This document shows positions 25,314 to 34,535 of a DNA stretch of 64,000 nt, piece by piece. The stretch's first letter is position 1. Each line of letters begins with the position of its first letter. The stretch comes from Lewinella sp. JB7 (lineage in GTDB: Bacteria; Bacteroidota; Bacteroidia; Chitinophagales; Saprospiraceae), in contig NZ_JANCTD010000001.1 in assembly GCF_024297185.1 (NCBI RefSeq), positions 693,396 to 757,395 of the forward strand, written 5' to 3'. The position numbers were made by a program, and so were the translations under genes. Below the pieces are notes generated by a model. That model saw only the letters and a list, made by a program, of their open reading frames with translations. It did not search any database and was not told the DNA's origin.

Positions 25314-26447
25314 TCAGAGGGCGGCGTACACCAGCCGAACAAATTCCCCGATCTCGCCGGGTTCCAGCCAGCGGGTAACGATGACCAGGTCGCGTTCTTC
25401 ATCCACCACAATGAAATTACCCCCGAAGCCGGCGGCGTAGTAGACGTGATCCGGCACCCCTTCCCAGGCGCGCTCACCGGCGTTGAGCCACCACATGTAC
25501 CCGTAGCTGGCGTTGGCCGGCGTAGGGGTGCGTACCATATCCACCCAGCGTTCGGAAATCAATTGGCGGTCGTTCCACTTTCCGCGACGGGCGAAGAGGA
25601 GTCCGAGCCGGGCGTGGTCCTGAGTGTTGATGAATAAGCCGCCGCCGTGGTGGCCGCCGCCGCTGACCGACTGCATACGCAGGCCATCCAGATCGACCCA
25701 ACTGTCGTCGTAGCCGTGCCAGCGCCAGGTCGGGGAGGCGCCGATGGGATCCATGATGCGTTCCTTAAGGACTTGTGGAAGGGGTTTCCGCCAGACCTGG
25801 AGCAGGGAGTAGGCCAGTACGTTAACCCGCACGTCGTTGTACTTATAGTGGGTTCCGGGCGCGTGCAGTTCGCGGTTTTTCCAGTGGTCGTAGGTGCTTG
25901 CGGGGTCGGGCCGGTCCGTCCAGTCCGGTATACCGAACAGGCTGCCGGACCAGTCCGACGTCTGGTGCAGCAGATGTTCCCAGGTAATGCCGCTATTGTG
26001 ATCGCCCGAGTAGGTGCCGTCCCAAACGTAGCGGGCCACCGTATCGGTTACCGATTCGATGAGACCGTCATCGAGGGCTAGGCCGGCGGTGGTTGAGAGG
26101 TAGCTCTTCGTGACGCTGAAGGTCATATCCACCCGCTCGGTATCGCCCCACCGGGCTACTACGTAACCATCCTTGAGGATCATTCCGGCGGGTCCGCCGC
26201 GCTCCTTGGTGGGGCCGCGCAGGGTGTGGCCGGGTTCCCGACGGAACGACTCCAGGATGGCCAACCGAAGGTCGCGCGCGCCGGAGTATTCATGGGTGCG
26301 GGCGAAGCTGACCGCGGAATCCAGGGCAGGCCCGTCGAAGCCGGCTTGCGTTGCGGGGCGTTCCGCCCAGTCGGTCGGCGTAGGATAGTACTGGGCGCGG
26401 ACGCAGGTGCTGAGAATTAGGAAAAGAGCAATCAAGTACGGCTTCAT
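25314..26447 (-). CDS. Beta-lactamase-family serine hydrolase
   Basis: 377 residues with a signal peptide (LIALFLILSTCVRAQ). The class C beta-lactamase/esterase fold has catalytic Ser111 in the SxxK motif SVTK (111-114), a Tyr motif YND (203-205), and the HHGGG stretch that replaces the KTG motif in many family members. It also has the SGGGHHGGGLFINTQDHARLG and GYMWWLN segments common in Bacteroidota esterases of this class. It acts in the periplasm on an ester or amide substrate that cannot be predicted; real beta-lactam hydrolysis is unlikely. It is 120 bases from the next gene and has its own divergent upstream region. Confidence 0.87.
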   Translation of the reverse strand: MKPYLIALFLILSTCVRAQYYPTPTDWAERPATQAGFDGPALDSAVSFARTHEYSGARDLRLAILESFRREPGHTLRGPTKERGGPAGMILKDGYVVARWGDTERVDMTFSVTKSYLSTTAGLALDDGLIESVTDTVARYVWDGTYSGDHNSGITWEHLLHQTSDWSGSLFGIPDWTDRPDPASTYDHWKNRELHAPGTHYKYNDVRVNVLAYSLLQVWRKPLPQVLKERIMDPIGASPTWRWHGYDDSWVDLDGLRMQSVSGGGHHGGGLFINTQDHARLGLLFARRGKWNDRQLISERWVDMVRTPTPANASYGYMWWLNAGERAWEGVPDHVYYAAGFGGNFIVVDEERDLVIVTRWLEPGEIGEFVRLVYAAL

Positions 26448-27191
26448 GCCGTGAAGATAGCCGGACGGAGGGGAGATGATCCAGCGGGAGGCACACCCAA
26501 CGGAATCGCCGTGGTTCGGAATCGCTGCACGCTAAGACAATGAATTGATAAACAAGCCCATAGGCGAAAATCTGCTGGGTGGGGAAGGGCGTCCGGGCTA
26601 CAATCTCCCGAAGGTACGTAACTGTAATTAAGCCGTTTATCCCCTGAAATAGGGGCGGAATACACAAAATTTAAAAATATTGAGAAAAAATAGGGTACGG
26701 AAAGGGTAATGTGGGTACATTAGTTGTAGTTAAGATCATGTTAGAGGCTTTATACTGTGGCTAGCGCTCTTTTGTAGCGAAAGCCCTCACCTTATTACAC
26801 TATGACAAACATTACGTTACGCGCCCGTTACCAGGGCCGCCGGGGTCTCCATCGTTCGGACATAGAACGGTTCAGTCGCAACCGATAGCCCCCCCCGACC
26901 ACCAGCTGTTCTCCCTTCCCCTTGTGGGCGTTCCGACTGACGCATGCGTCAGGTTGCTCCCGCATGCCTATCCATAACACATTTACCCTCAATGACTTAC
27001 ACCACCAGATCGACCCGTTTGCGCGGGTCACCGGGACTGCCGTAACCGGATGCCCGTGTCTAGCTGTACTGGCTAGCCACCGGTAACAACTCGGTCTTCC
27101 TCCCACTACACTATTCATTTTCCTCGGGCCGGCGCGCAAGCCGAACGGCAGCGCTTTGCCCACACTTCACTCACCCTTAATTCCTTTTCGT
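26448..27191. other. 744-base region upstream of the HYR adhesin gene
   Basis: The first 370 bases are AT-rich and probably hold the divergent promoters. The second half is GC-rich and likely a long 5' leader of the HYR gene. It contains a possible 28-codon ORF (26802-26888), a hairpin GACCCG/CGGGTC with loop TTTGCG-type spacing near 27017, and no recognised RNA family. The reverse-strand ORF across it has atypical codon use and is rejected. Confidence 0.4.
26802..26888 (+). CDS. Possible 28-residue Arg-rich leader peptide
   Basis: ATG at 26802 to TAG at 26888. The peptide begins MTNITLRARYQ, contains nine Arg, and ends FSRNR. It lies 303 bases upstream of the HYR gene on the same strand. 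Small basic leader peptides sometimes control downstream expression, but no attenuator partner is obvious here. It may be chance. Confidence 0.2.
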   Translation: MTNITLRARYQGRRGLHRSDIERFSRNR

Positions 27192-29744
27192 ATGCTTAAG
27201 ATTTACTCCTCTTCCCGCCACCGCTGGCAGCCGCCGGCCCGGGTGGTACGCAGCGTCGGCTTACTCCTCCTCTTCGTGCTCCTTGCGCTGCCCTCCTTCG
27301 CCCACACGTGGGAGATCCGCGTCAACCAGAACCAGGACGGGACGCTGACCTGGTTCATGCAGTCGTACCACGGGAACAACCAGTGCGGATTTGCGAACTC
27401 CGGCGTCCGCATCAATGGCGTGAACTACCCCATTCAGGCATCGTACAGCGGTAGTGCGGCTACGCGGAGCGCGAACGTTTTCTCCGTTGCGTCGCCCCAC
27501 CAGAGTTGGTACACCCGATCCAGTTACGCGATTGTGACTACCCCCTTCATCCCCGGTACGCTGAATGTACAGGCTTACTCAACGAATGCATGTTGGGCTC
27601 CGCTTTATAATCTCCCAACCGGCAACGGCAGCTTCACGCCGCCGCCGCCGCCCACCTGCTCCAGCTGCCCCGTCAGTAGCATCAGCAACACTACCGGCAC
27701 GCCGAGCGACAACGGTACCAGCTGCGATGCGACCGACGACAGCATTCCGGTAGCCATCACCGTCAACCACGGCTCCTGCGCCAGCATTACCGGTGACGGA
27801 AAGTTCTCCCTCGTCTTCGACGTTAACGGAGCTAACGTGCCCTACGGACCCTTCAGCTACCGCAGCGGTCAGATCACCACTATCGTCAACGTAACCGCTC
27901 CCTACGGAACGAGCAACGCCACCCTGGTACGGGTCGTGGATGCCGACTTCCCGTGTTCCATTCAGGGTGGACTGTCGATGCCCGGCGGATCCTTCCAGGG
28001 CGCGGGCACGCCGGACAACGAAGCTCCGGTCCCGGATGTCTCTTCCCTGTCCGCGGTAAAAGGACAATGCACCGTCACGGTCACGCCGCCTACCGCGACC
28101 GATGCCTGCAGCGGGGCCGTCGTGGCCACGACTACCGACCCGACCAGCTACACGACCCTGGGTGACCATACCGTGACCTGGACCTACACCGACGATAGCG
28201 GCAACAGCAGCAGCCAGGTGCAAACGGTAACGGTGTACGACGCCACCGCCCCGACGCCTGACGTAGCTACGCTGGCTTCGGTCAGCGGCGAATGCAGCGC
28301 TTCGGTGACGGCCCCCACGGCCACCGACAACTGCGGCGGCGTCATTACGGCCACGACCACCGACCCGACCAGCTACACGATCCTGGGCGACCATACCGTG
28401 ACCTGGACCTACACCGACGCCAGCGGCAACAGCAGCAGTCAGGTACAGACGGTGACCGTCTACGACGCCACCGCCCCGACGCCCGACGTGGCTACGCTGG
28501 CGTCGGTCAGCGGCGAATGCAGTGCTTCGGTGACGGCCCCCACGGCCACCGACAACTGCGGCGGCGTCATTACGGCCACGACCACCGACCCGACCAGCTA
28601 TACGACCCTGGGCGACCATACCGTAACCTGGACCTACACCGACGCCAGCGGCAACAGCAGCAGCCAGGTGCAGACGGTGACCGTCTTCGACGCCACCGCT
28701 CCGGTGGTAGCGAACATCAACCTGATGGCCGATCCCCAGATGCTGGGTGCCGAATCGCACGTCAACGCCTTCTTTACCGATGACTGCGATAAGGAAGACC
28801 ACGCGGCTACGGTCGACTGGGGAGACGGCACGACTTCGGCCGGTACCATCGATCAGGCGGTCAACGCCGTCGGTGGCGCCCACGTCTACGCTCAGCCCGG
28901 CGTGTACAACGTGCAGGTGACGGTCACCGACGGAAGTGGAAACAGCCACTCCCTGCTCAGTTCCACCTACGTGGTCATTTACGATCCTAGTGCCGGCTTC
29001 GTGACCGGTGGTGGCTGGATTTGGTCGCCCGCCGGTGCCTACGTGGCCGATCCTGCTCTGGAGGCCAAGGCTAACTTCGGCTTTGTCGCTAAGTACAAGA
29101 AGGGACAGTCGGTACCCGAAGGAAACACTACCTTCCAGCTTAACGCCGCGAAGTTCAAGTTTAAGAGTACTGACTACGAGTGGCTCGTGGTCTCGGGCAC
29201 TAAACTTAAGTTCAAGGGTACCGGAGAGATCAACGGTGGTGGCCACTATGGCTTCATGCTGACCGGCGTCGATGGCGACGGGAAGGACAACGACGACAAG
29301 TTCCGCATCAAGATCTGGGATATGGCGTCCGATGCCGTAGTCTACGACAACCAGATGGGTAAGGACGACACGGGCTACGAAACGACCACGATCGGTGGCG
29401 GAAGCATCGTGATCCACGGAATGAAGGGCTCCGGTAAGTCAATGAACGCCACCCCGGCTACGACGACGGTAGCGGTGGAGACCGCCCCCCGCATCGAGCA
29501 GGTGGATGTGTTCCCGAATCCGGCCTCGGATCGCGTAACCATCGCGTTCCGTCCGGTAGCCATGGATGCGCTGCTCACCGTTTACAGCCCGCTGGGCCGC
29601 GTGGTAATGGTCCGTTCCGTACCCGCCGGTCAGGCCCGCGTCGAACTGGACCTGACTTCCGGTGCGTTCGCTACGGGTGTGTACTCGCTGCGTCTCGCCG
29701 CGGACGGAGAAGGGGTCACCCGCCGGCTGTTGATTCAGCGGTAA
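27192..29744 (+). CDS. Large secreted HYR/PKD-repeat protein with T9SS sorting domain
   Basis: 850 residues from the ATG at 27192. A long signal peptide (LLLLFVLLALPSFAHT) is followed by an N-terminal domain (about 40-150), a Pro-rich linker (PPPPPTC), then a Cys-containing domain. Three HYR-type Ig-like modules of 75 residues follow (about 275-500; each has Cys-x-V/A-SVTAPTATD and HTVTWTYTDASGN). Next are a PKD domain (ATVDWGDGT, HVYAQPGVYNVQVTVTD), a GGGWIWSPAGAY beta domain, and a C-terminal sorting domain (VDVFPNPASDRVTIAF, ending LLIQR). HYR and PKD modules mediate adhesion and sugar or protein binding at the cell surface. Modules 2 and 3 are almost identical in DNA, indicating recent internal duplication. 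Confidence 0.88.
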   Translation: MLKIYSSSRHRWQPPARVVRSVGLLLLFVLLALPSFAHTWEIRVNQNQDGTLTWFMQSYHGNNQCGFANSGVRINGVNYPIQASYSGSAATRSANVFSVASPHQSWYTRSSYAIVTTPFIPGTLNVQAYSTNACWAPLYNLPTGNGSFTPPPPPTCSSCPVSSISNTTGTPSDNGTSCDATDDSIPVAITVNHGSCASITGDGKFSLVFDVNGANVPYGPFSYRSGQITTIVNVTAPYGTSNATLVRVVDADFPCSIQGGLSMPGGSFQGAGTPDNEAPVPDVSSLSAVKGQCTVTVTPPTATDACSGAVVATTTDPTSYTTLGDHTVTWTYTDDSGNSSSQVQTVTVYDATAPTPDVATLASVSGECSASVTAPTATDNCGGVITATTTDPTSYTILGDHTVTWTYTDASGNSSSQVQTVTVYDATAPTPDVATLASVSGECSASVTAPTATDNCGGVITATTTDPTSYTTLGDHTVTWTYTDASGNSSSQVQTVTVFDATAPVVANINLMADPQMLGAESHVNAFFTDDCDKEDHAATVDWGDGTTSAGTIDQAVNAVGGAHVYAQPGVYNVQVTVTDGSGNSHSLLSSTYVVIYDPSAGFVTGGGWIWSPAGAYVADPALEAKANFGFVAKYKKGQSVPEGNTTFQLNAAKFKFKSTDYEWLVVSGTKLKFKGTGEINGGGHYGFMLTGVDGDGKDNDDKFRIKIWDMASDAVVYDNQMGKDDTGYETTTIGGGSIVIHGMKGSGKSMNATPATTTVAVETAPRIEQVDVFPNPASDRVTIAFRPVAMDALLTVYSPLGRVVMVRSVPAGQARVELDLTSGAFATGVYSLRLAADGEGVTRRLLIQR
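28236..28685 (+). repeat. Near-identical 225-bp coding repeats (HYR modules)
   Basis: Unit 28236-28460 is repeated at 28461-28685 with few, mostly synonymous changes. A more diverged unit precedes it from about 28011. The 225-bp period encodes 75 residues. Confidence 0.85.
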
Positions 29745-29786
29745 TTGCTCCGACGGATTGTTTCCGGAAGGAAGCGATCCGTGACG

Positions 29787-29822
29787 CGCCCCGATCGGCA
29801 CCTGCCGGTCGGGGCGTTTTTT
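29787..29822 (+). terminator. Strong intrinsic terminator after the HYR gene
   Basis: A 12-bp stem CGCCCCGATCGG/CCGGTCGGGGCG (one G-U pair), loop CACCTG, then TTTTTT. Confidence 0.92.
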
Positions 29823-29987
29823 ATTATTCTGGTTACCGGTCCGTTGGTGCGCGGTGGAATGGTTGAAGCAGCGGTCCGGACGTAGCCCACTGAGCTTCAC
29901 GGGGGTTACGGACAATGGTAGCAATCCGGGAGGGGGGAATCGGTGCGGTTTAAAACCCAAAAATTGTAGCTTTTCCACCATAACATA

Positions 29988-30003
29988 GCACCCGCGTCCC
30001 CGC
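29988..30003 (+). repeat. Dispersed GCTCCCGCGTCCCCGC motif, one mismatch
   Basis: GCACCCGCGTCCCCGC, one base different from the consensus, followed by AAA. It sits at the left edge of the DnaA-box cluster. Confidence 0.5.
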
Positions 30004-30012
30004 AAATACTTG

Positions 30013-30153
30013 TTTTCCACCGAAATATGTGGATAAGCACATGGGTTTTCCACATATGCGTTCGTGTTTTCCACAATGTGGATAAATCGGCTAAAGATGT
30101 TAATTATCTGGTAATTAGTTACTTAACAAACGTTTTCCACACACTGTGGATAA
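30013..30153. other. DnaA-box cluster: candidate replication origin or DnaA-controlled region
   Basis: Three perfect DnaA boxes TTATCCACA are read on the minus strand at 30028-30036, 30077-30085 and 30145-30153. Three TTTTCCACA boxes are on the plus strand at 30046-30054, 30067-30075 and 30133-30141. Weaker TTTTCCACC sites lie at 29971 and 30013. The boxes are paired head to head (TTTTCCACA, 1 or 3 bases, TGTGGATAA). An AT-rich stretch without boxes (30086-30132) could be the unwinding element. The cluster lies between the terminator of the HYR gene and nrdB. Bacteroidota origins are often not next to dnaA, so oriC is possible. Alternatively it may be a DnaA-dependent control region of the ribonucleotide reductase genes, as known for E. 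coli nrdAB. Confidence 0.65.
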
Positions 30154-30161
30154 ATTGACTT

Positions 30162-30300
30162 TAGAATCACCCAACAGCGCCCCTATCTTGGCACTTATAC
30201 GGGGGAAAACAACAAATTGGTTGCTAGACCCCGGAGCTCCGGCTTGCTGATACCACTTAGGCTAAGGCGGCGCCCCGCTGATTGGGTGCCGCCTTAGTTA
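30162..30300 (+). ncRNA. Possible structured leader RNA or small RNA upstream of nrdB
   Basis: A promoter-like pair, TTTAG and TATCTTGG (30184-30191) with 19 bases between, precedes a stretch rich in pairing potential. It holds a CCGGAGCTCCGG palindrome near 30232 and a perfect 10-bp stem CTAAGGCGGC/GCCGCCTTAG (30262-30271 with 30288-30297) around a 16-base loop. The start of nrdB is 140 bases further on. No known riboswitch core was recognised, and there is no T-run after the stem. Confidence 0.3.
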
Positions 30301-30437
30301 ACTGACCACAAAAAACGTACGGTTGTTACCGCTTATTCCCCTTTCCACGCCGGAGGGGGAACGGGCCACCGTCACGCTACCATAACCTAACCGCAGTAGC
30401 CCGACTGCTTTCGGAGCTGCCGCACAACTAACTTGCC

Positions 30438-31415
30438 ATGACCGCCAATCTCGAGCCCATCCTGGTTGAAAACCCCAACCGCTTCGTCCTCTTTCCCATC
30501 CAGCACGACGACATCTGGCGTTACTATAAAGACAATGAGGCCTGTTTCTGGACCGCCGAGGAGATCGACCTGAGCGCCGACCTCAACGACTGGAACAATA
30601 AGCTCAACGACAACGAGCGCTACTTCATCAAGCACGTCCTGGCCTTCTTTGCCGCTTCGGACGGCATCGTGAACGAGAACCTGGCCGAGAATTTCGTGGC
30701 CGAGGTGCAGTATACGGAAGCCAAGTTCTTCTACGGTTTCCAGATCATGATGGAGAATATCCACTCCGAGACCTACAGTCTGCTGATCGACACCTACATC
30801 AGCGACGCGGCCGAGAAAAACCACTTATTCAACGCGATCGAAACCATGCCCTGCGTGCAGAAGAAGGCCGAATGGGCCCTGCGCTGGATCGACAACGGCA
30901 GCTTTGCCGAGCGCATCGTCGCCTTCGCCGCCGTGGAGGGCATTTTCTTCAGCGGCTCCTTCTGCTCCATCTTCTGGCTCAAGAAGCGCGGCCTGATGCC
31001 CGGATTGACCTTCAGCAACGAACTCATCAGCCGCGATGAAGGCATGCACTGCGACTTCGCCTGTCTGCTCTACAACGACCACATCGTCAATAAGCTGGAG
31101 GAGGGCATGGTAACCAAGATCATCAAGGACGCCGTGGAGATCGAGAAGGAGTTCGTGAGCGACTCCCTGCCCGTCAACCTCATCGGCATGAACGCCGACA
31201 TGATGTGTCAGTACATCGAATTCGTGGCCGACCGCCTGCTCGTCGAACTCGGTCAGGCTAAGGTGTGGAATGCCGAAAACCCCTTCCCCTGGATGGATAT
31301 GATCAACCTGCAGGGAAAGACCAACTTCTTCGAAAAGCGGGTAGGGGAGTACCAGAAGGCCGGCGTGACCTCGGAGCGCGACAAGCAGGTGTTCACGCTG
31401 GACGAGGACTTTTAG
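30438..31415 (+). CDS. nrdB: Ribonucleoside-diphosphate reductase class Ia, beta subunit
   Basis: 325 residues. It houses the di-iron centre and tyrosyl radical that start deoxynucleotide synthesis. Metal ligands fall in the expected segments: Asp in [12 protein letters not shown], Glu in YTEAKFFYG, His in ENIHSETYS, Glu in [10 protein letters not shown], and Glu plus His in [11 protein letters not shown]. The radical Tyr is in the SETYSLLI helix. The C-terminal tail (VFTLDEDF) is the acidic peptide that docks on NrdA. Gene order beta before alpha, with a 132-base gap, is typical for this phylum. The DnaA-box cluster upstream suggests coupling to replication. Confidence 0.97.
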   Translation: MTANLEPILVENPNRFVLFPIQHDDIWRYYKDNEACFWTAEEIDLSADLNDWNNKLNDNERYFIKHVLAFFAASDGIVNENLAENFVAEVQYTEAKFFYGFQIMMENIHSETYSLLIDTYISDAAEKNHLFNAIETMPCVQKKAEWALRWIDNGSFAERIVAFAAVEGIFFSGSFCSIFWLKKRGLMPGLTFSNELISRDEGMHCDFACLLYNDHIVNKLEEGMVTKIIKDAVEIEKEFVSDSLPVNLIGMNADMMCQYIEFVADRLLVELGQAKVWNAENPFPWMDMINLQGKTNFFEKRVGEYQKAGVTSERDKQVFTLDEDF

Positions 31416-31513
31416 ATCTAACTGGCCCTGGCCCCTCTCCCCCCTTTGGGGGCCGGGGGGCCGGGGCAAAAGCCGAGAGCGTCCCCGCCTTTTATCTCAA
31501 CTCATAAACAGCC

Positions 31514-31531
31514 CGACGACTAAAGTCGTCG
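31514..31531. repeat. Palindrome CGACGACTAAAGTCGTCG before nrdA
   Basis: Stem CGACGACT/AGTCGTCG with a two-base loop (AA), 16 bases upstream of the nrdA ATG. It resembles in form the ACGGCTTGAGCCGT palindromes of the CHAT island and could act as an mRNA hairpin between nrdB and nrdA. Confidence 0.6.
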
Positions 31532-31547
31532 CTTCCAATGCCCACTC

Positions 31548-34040
31548 ATGCAAGTAATAAAAAGATCCGGCGCCCGCGAGGACGTCTCCTTCGACAAGAT
31601 CACCGCCCGCATCAAGAAGCTCTGTTACGGGCTGGACGAAACCTTCGTCGACCATATCGATGTCAGTAAGAAGGTTATCCAGGGGCTGTACGACGGCGTC
31701 ACCACCGTAGAGCTCGACAACCTGGCCGCGGAAACCGCCGCGTCGATGTCGACCGTCCACCCCGACTACGCCCAACTGGCCGCCCGCATCGCCATCTCTA
31801 ACTTACATAAGGAGACCGATAAGTCGTTCAGCGCCACCATGGAGGGACTGTACAACTACGTGGACCCCAAGACCGGCGAGCCGGCCGGCCTGATCGGCGA
31901 CGACACCATGGCCGTCATCGAAGCAAACAAACAGAAGCTCGACGCCGCGATCATTTACGACCGCGACTTTGAATTCGACTACTTTGGTTACAAGACGCTA
32001 GAGCGCAGCTACCTGATGCGCCGGGACGGAGCCGTCGTGGAACGCCCCCAGCACATGCTCATGCGCGTGGCCGTCGGCATTCACCAGGACGATATCGACG
32101 CCGCCATCGAGACCTACCAGCTGATGAGCGAAAAGTGGTTCATTCACGCTACGCCGACCCTGTTCAACTCCGGCACGCCCAAGCCGCAGATGAGCTCCTG
32201 CTTCCTGCTGAGCATGACCGACGACTCGATCGAGGGCATCTTCGAGACCCTGCGGCGCTGCGCCCGCATTAGCCAGAGTGCCGGCGGCATCGGACTGAGC
32301 ATCCACAACATCCGGGCCACGGGCAGCTACATCAAGGGCACCGGCGGCACTTCCAACGGCATCGTGCCGATGCTGAAGGTCTTCAACGATACGGCCCGCT
32401 ACGTGGACCAGGGCGGCGGTAAGCGTAAAGGTGCCTTCGCCGTCTACCTGGAGCCCTGGCACGCCGACATCTTCGAATTTCTCGACCTGAAGAAGAACCA
32501 CGGTAAGGAGGAAATGCGCGCCCGCGACCTCTTCTACGCGCTGTGGGTCAACGACCTTTTCATGCAACGCGTGAAGGAGAACGGCGACTGGAGCCTCTTC
32601 GATCCCAACGAAGCCCCCGGGCTGTTCGACGCCCACAGCGGCGAGTTCGAGGCCCTCTACCATCAGTACGAACAGGAAGGCCGCGCCCGCAAGGTGGTGA
32701 AGGCCCAGGACCTGTGGTTCGCCGTACTGGACAGCCAGATCGAAACCGGCACGCCCTACATCCTCTATAAGGACGCCGCTAACCGTAAGAGCAACCAGCA
32801 GAACCTCGGCACCATCCGCAGCTCCAACCTCTGTACCGAGATCATGGAGTACACCAGTGCCGACGAAGTCGCCGTGTGTAACCTCGCCAGTCTGGCCCTG
32901 CCCAAGTACGTGAACGAACAGACGCGGGAGTACGACTTCCAGAAGCTGTACGACATCACCCGCGTCGTTACCCGTAACCTGAACAAGGTTATCGACCGGA
33001 ACTACTACCCGATCGAGCAGGCCCGCAACTCCAATATGCGTCACCGTCCGATCGGACTTGGCGTGCAGGGCCTGGCCGATGCCTTCATCATGCTGCGTAT
33101 GCCCTTCGACAGCGACGAGGCCCGTCAGCTGAACAAGGACATCTTCGAGGCGATCTACTTCGCGGCCTGTACCGAATCCATCGCCCTGGCGAAGGCGCAC
33201 GGTCACTACCAAAGCTACCCGGGCTCCCCGGCCAGCAAGGGCCAGCTGCAGTTCGATCTCTGGGGCGTGACCCCCTCCGACCGCTGGGACTGGGCCGGCC
33301 TCAAGGAAGACCTGGCCAAGTACGGTATGCGCAACAGCCTCCTGGTGGCTCCGATGCCGACGGCTTCGACCAGCCAGATCCTCGGCAACAACGAGTGCTT
33401 CGAGCCCTACAGCTCCAACATGTACACCCGGCGTACCCTCTCTGGCGAGTTCGTGGTCATCAATCAGCACCTGCTCAAGGACCTGATCGGTCTAGGCCTG
33501 TGGAATAACCAGATGCGTAACCGCCTGATGCAGAGCAACGGCTCGATCCAGGAGTTCGACGACGTACCGCAGCACCTGCGCGATCTGTACAAGACCGTCT
33601 GGGAGATCAGCCAGAAGATCGTCATCGACATGGCGGCCGACCGCGGTGCCTTCGTGTGCCAGAGCCAGTCGATGAACCTCTTCGTAGAGAACGTCAACTT
33701 CGGTAAGCTCTCCAGCATGCACTTCTACGCCTGGCAGAAGGGCCTCAAGACGGGGATGTACTACCTACGCACCAAGGCCGCCCGCGACGCCATTAAGTTC
33801 ACCGTCGACAAGGACCAGCTCATCAAGCAGAGCGACGACGGCGACGGACAGGTGAAGCAGGGGAACCGCACCACGCCGCCGGCCGCTACCGGTTCCGTAC
33901 CGGAAGTGAAGGACAACCGCGCGGCTAAGGCCGTCGCGACGGGAGCCGCCGGCTTCGAAGACCTCAGCGCCGCCCAGACCGCCGAAGTGGGCAAGGCGTG
34001 CAGTCTGGACGACCCGGACTGTATTGCCTGCTCGGCCTAA
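31548..34040 (+). CDS. nrdA: Ribonucleoside-diphosphate reductase class Ia, alpha subunit
   Basis: 830 residues. It reduces ribonucleoside diphosphates using the radical passed from NrdB. An N-terminal ATP-cone (about 1-90, [16 protein letters not shown]) gives dATP feedback control. Catalytic residues are in SSCFLLSM (first redox Cys), [10 protein letters not shown] (Asn, radical Cys, Glu) and VCNLASLAL (second redox Cys). The radical-path Tyr pair is in the C-terminal region, and the tail ends [13 protein letters not shown] with the reducible Cys pair. The tail is preceded by a long low-complexity Ala/Gly/Lys linker, normal for a flexible swinging arm. Confidence 0.97.
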   Translation: MQVIKRSGAREDVSFDKITARIKKLCYGLDETFVDHIDVSKKVIQGLYDGVTTVELDNLAAETAASMSTVHPDYAQLAARIAISNLHKETDKSFSATMEGLYNYVDPKTGEPAGLIGDDTMAVIEANKQKLDAAIIYDRDFEFDYFGYKTLERSYLMRRDGAVVERPQHMLMRVAVGIHQDDIDAAIETYQLMSEKWFIHATPTLFNSGTPKPQMSSCFLLSMTDDSIEGIFETLRRCARISQSAGGIGLSIHNIRATGSYIKGTGGTSNGIVPMLKVFNDTARYVDQGGGKRKGAFAVYLEPWHADIFEFLDLKKNHGKEEMRARDLFYALWVNDLFMQRVKENGDWSLFDPNEAPGLFDAHSGEFEALYHQYEQEGRARKVVKAQDLWFAVLDSQIETGTPYILYKDAANRKSNQQNLGTIRSSNLCTEIMEYTSADEVAVCNLASLALPKYVNEQTREYDFQKLYDITRVVTRNLNKVIDRNYYPIEQARNSNMRHRPIGLGVQGLADAFIMLRMPFDSDEARQLNKDIFEAIYFAACTESIALAKAHGHYQSYPGSPASKGQLQFDLWGVTPSDRWDWAGLKEDLAKYGMRNSLLVAPMPTASTSQILGNNECFEPYSSNMYTRRTLSGEFVVINQHLLKDLIGLGLWNNQMRNRLMQSNGSIQEFDDVPQHLRDLYKTVWEISQKIVIDMAADRGAFVCQSQSMNLFVENVNFGKLSSMHFYAWQKGLKTGMYYLRTKAARDAIKFTVDKDQLIKQSDDGDGQVKQGNRTTPPAATGSVPEVKDNRAAKAVATGAAGFEDLSAAQTAEVGKACSLDDPDCIACSA

Positions 34041-34106
34041 ACCCACGAGCGGCCGGTGAAGCGCCCGAGTTCACCGGCTACTGAGTTTGTTAACCCCACA
34101 TTCACG

Positions 34107-34140
34107 AGACCCGCGTCGATTGTTCGTCGCGGGTCTTTTG
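34107..34140 (+). terminator. Intrinsic terminator after nrdA
   Basis: Stem AGACCCGCG/CGCGGGTCT with a short loop, then TTTTG. It ends the nrdB-nrdA unit. Confidence 0.85.
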
Positions 34141-34151
34141 GTGGGAAGGGG

Positions 34152-34167
34152 GCGGGGACGCGGGAGC
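34152..34167 (-). repeat. Dispersed GCTCCCGCGTCCCCGC motif
   Basis: Exact 16-base copy on the minus strand. It lies 15 bases beyond the stop of the truncated CHAT-lipoprotein remnant, where that gene loses homology to its full-length relative. Confidence 0.75.
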
Positions 34168-34181
34168 AAGGGGTTATTGCG

Positions 34182-34415
34182 TCATGTATAAGCCCGTAGA
34201 TCGGGCCGAATAGCCAGGTCTTCCATACTGGGTCGTAATCGCCGCGCTGCCTCCAACGCATCCGGAAGCTGCATTCTCCCGTAGGAATACGCGATCGAAT
34301 CAAGGCGAAGCCGAAACAGCCGTTCCGCTTGGGTCAACGGGTGCGCGGTCGGTTCTCCGGAGCAACCACTGAAGAATAAGCATAGCCAGCAAAGAATGAT
34401 CAATAGGTAGTACAT
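34182..34415 (-). pseudogene. Truncated N-terminal remnant of a CHAT/TPR lipoprotein gene
   Basis: 77 residues. A lipoprotein signal ends FSGC (Cys18). The remainder (FRLRLDSIAYSYGRMQLPDA, LEAARRLRP, LRAYT) aligns with residues 40-95 of the 873-residue CHAT lipoprotein at 48.6-51.2 kb (LRTELDSLRASYEALELPHA, LAHARSLRA, LRAELYQYL). The frame stops where the TPR region should begin, and no TPR or CHAT sequence follows. I read it as a decayed or deletion-truncated paralogue. A short expressed lipoprotein cannot be excluded because the frame and codon use remain intact. It lies downstream of the SusD gene on the same strand. Confidence 0.65.
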
Positions 34416-34535
34416 AGCGTCCTACCCCCAATTTAGTGATTCAGCTGCATTCCTCACCTGTATAAACAATCAGCGGGCGAGGCTTGCTGAACAAGCCCCG
34501 CCCGCTGAAGTCAGGAGGAATAATAAGTGTAAGGA

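Noticed and set aside
25314-26447. Beta-lactam resistance gene
   Set aside because: It has the SxxK fold, but the HHGGG motif and general pattern match esterase-like serine hydrolases; resistance cannot be inferred.
26828-27163. Minus-strand ORF of 111 codons upstream of the HYR gene
   Set aside because: No domain, very Arg/Gly/Trp-rich translation typical of a non-coding frame, overlaps the likely 5' leader of the HYR gene.
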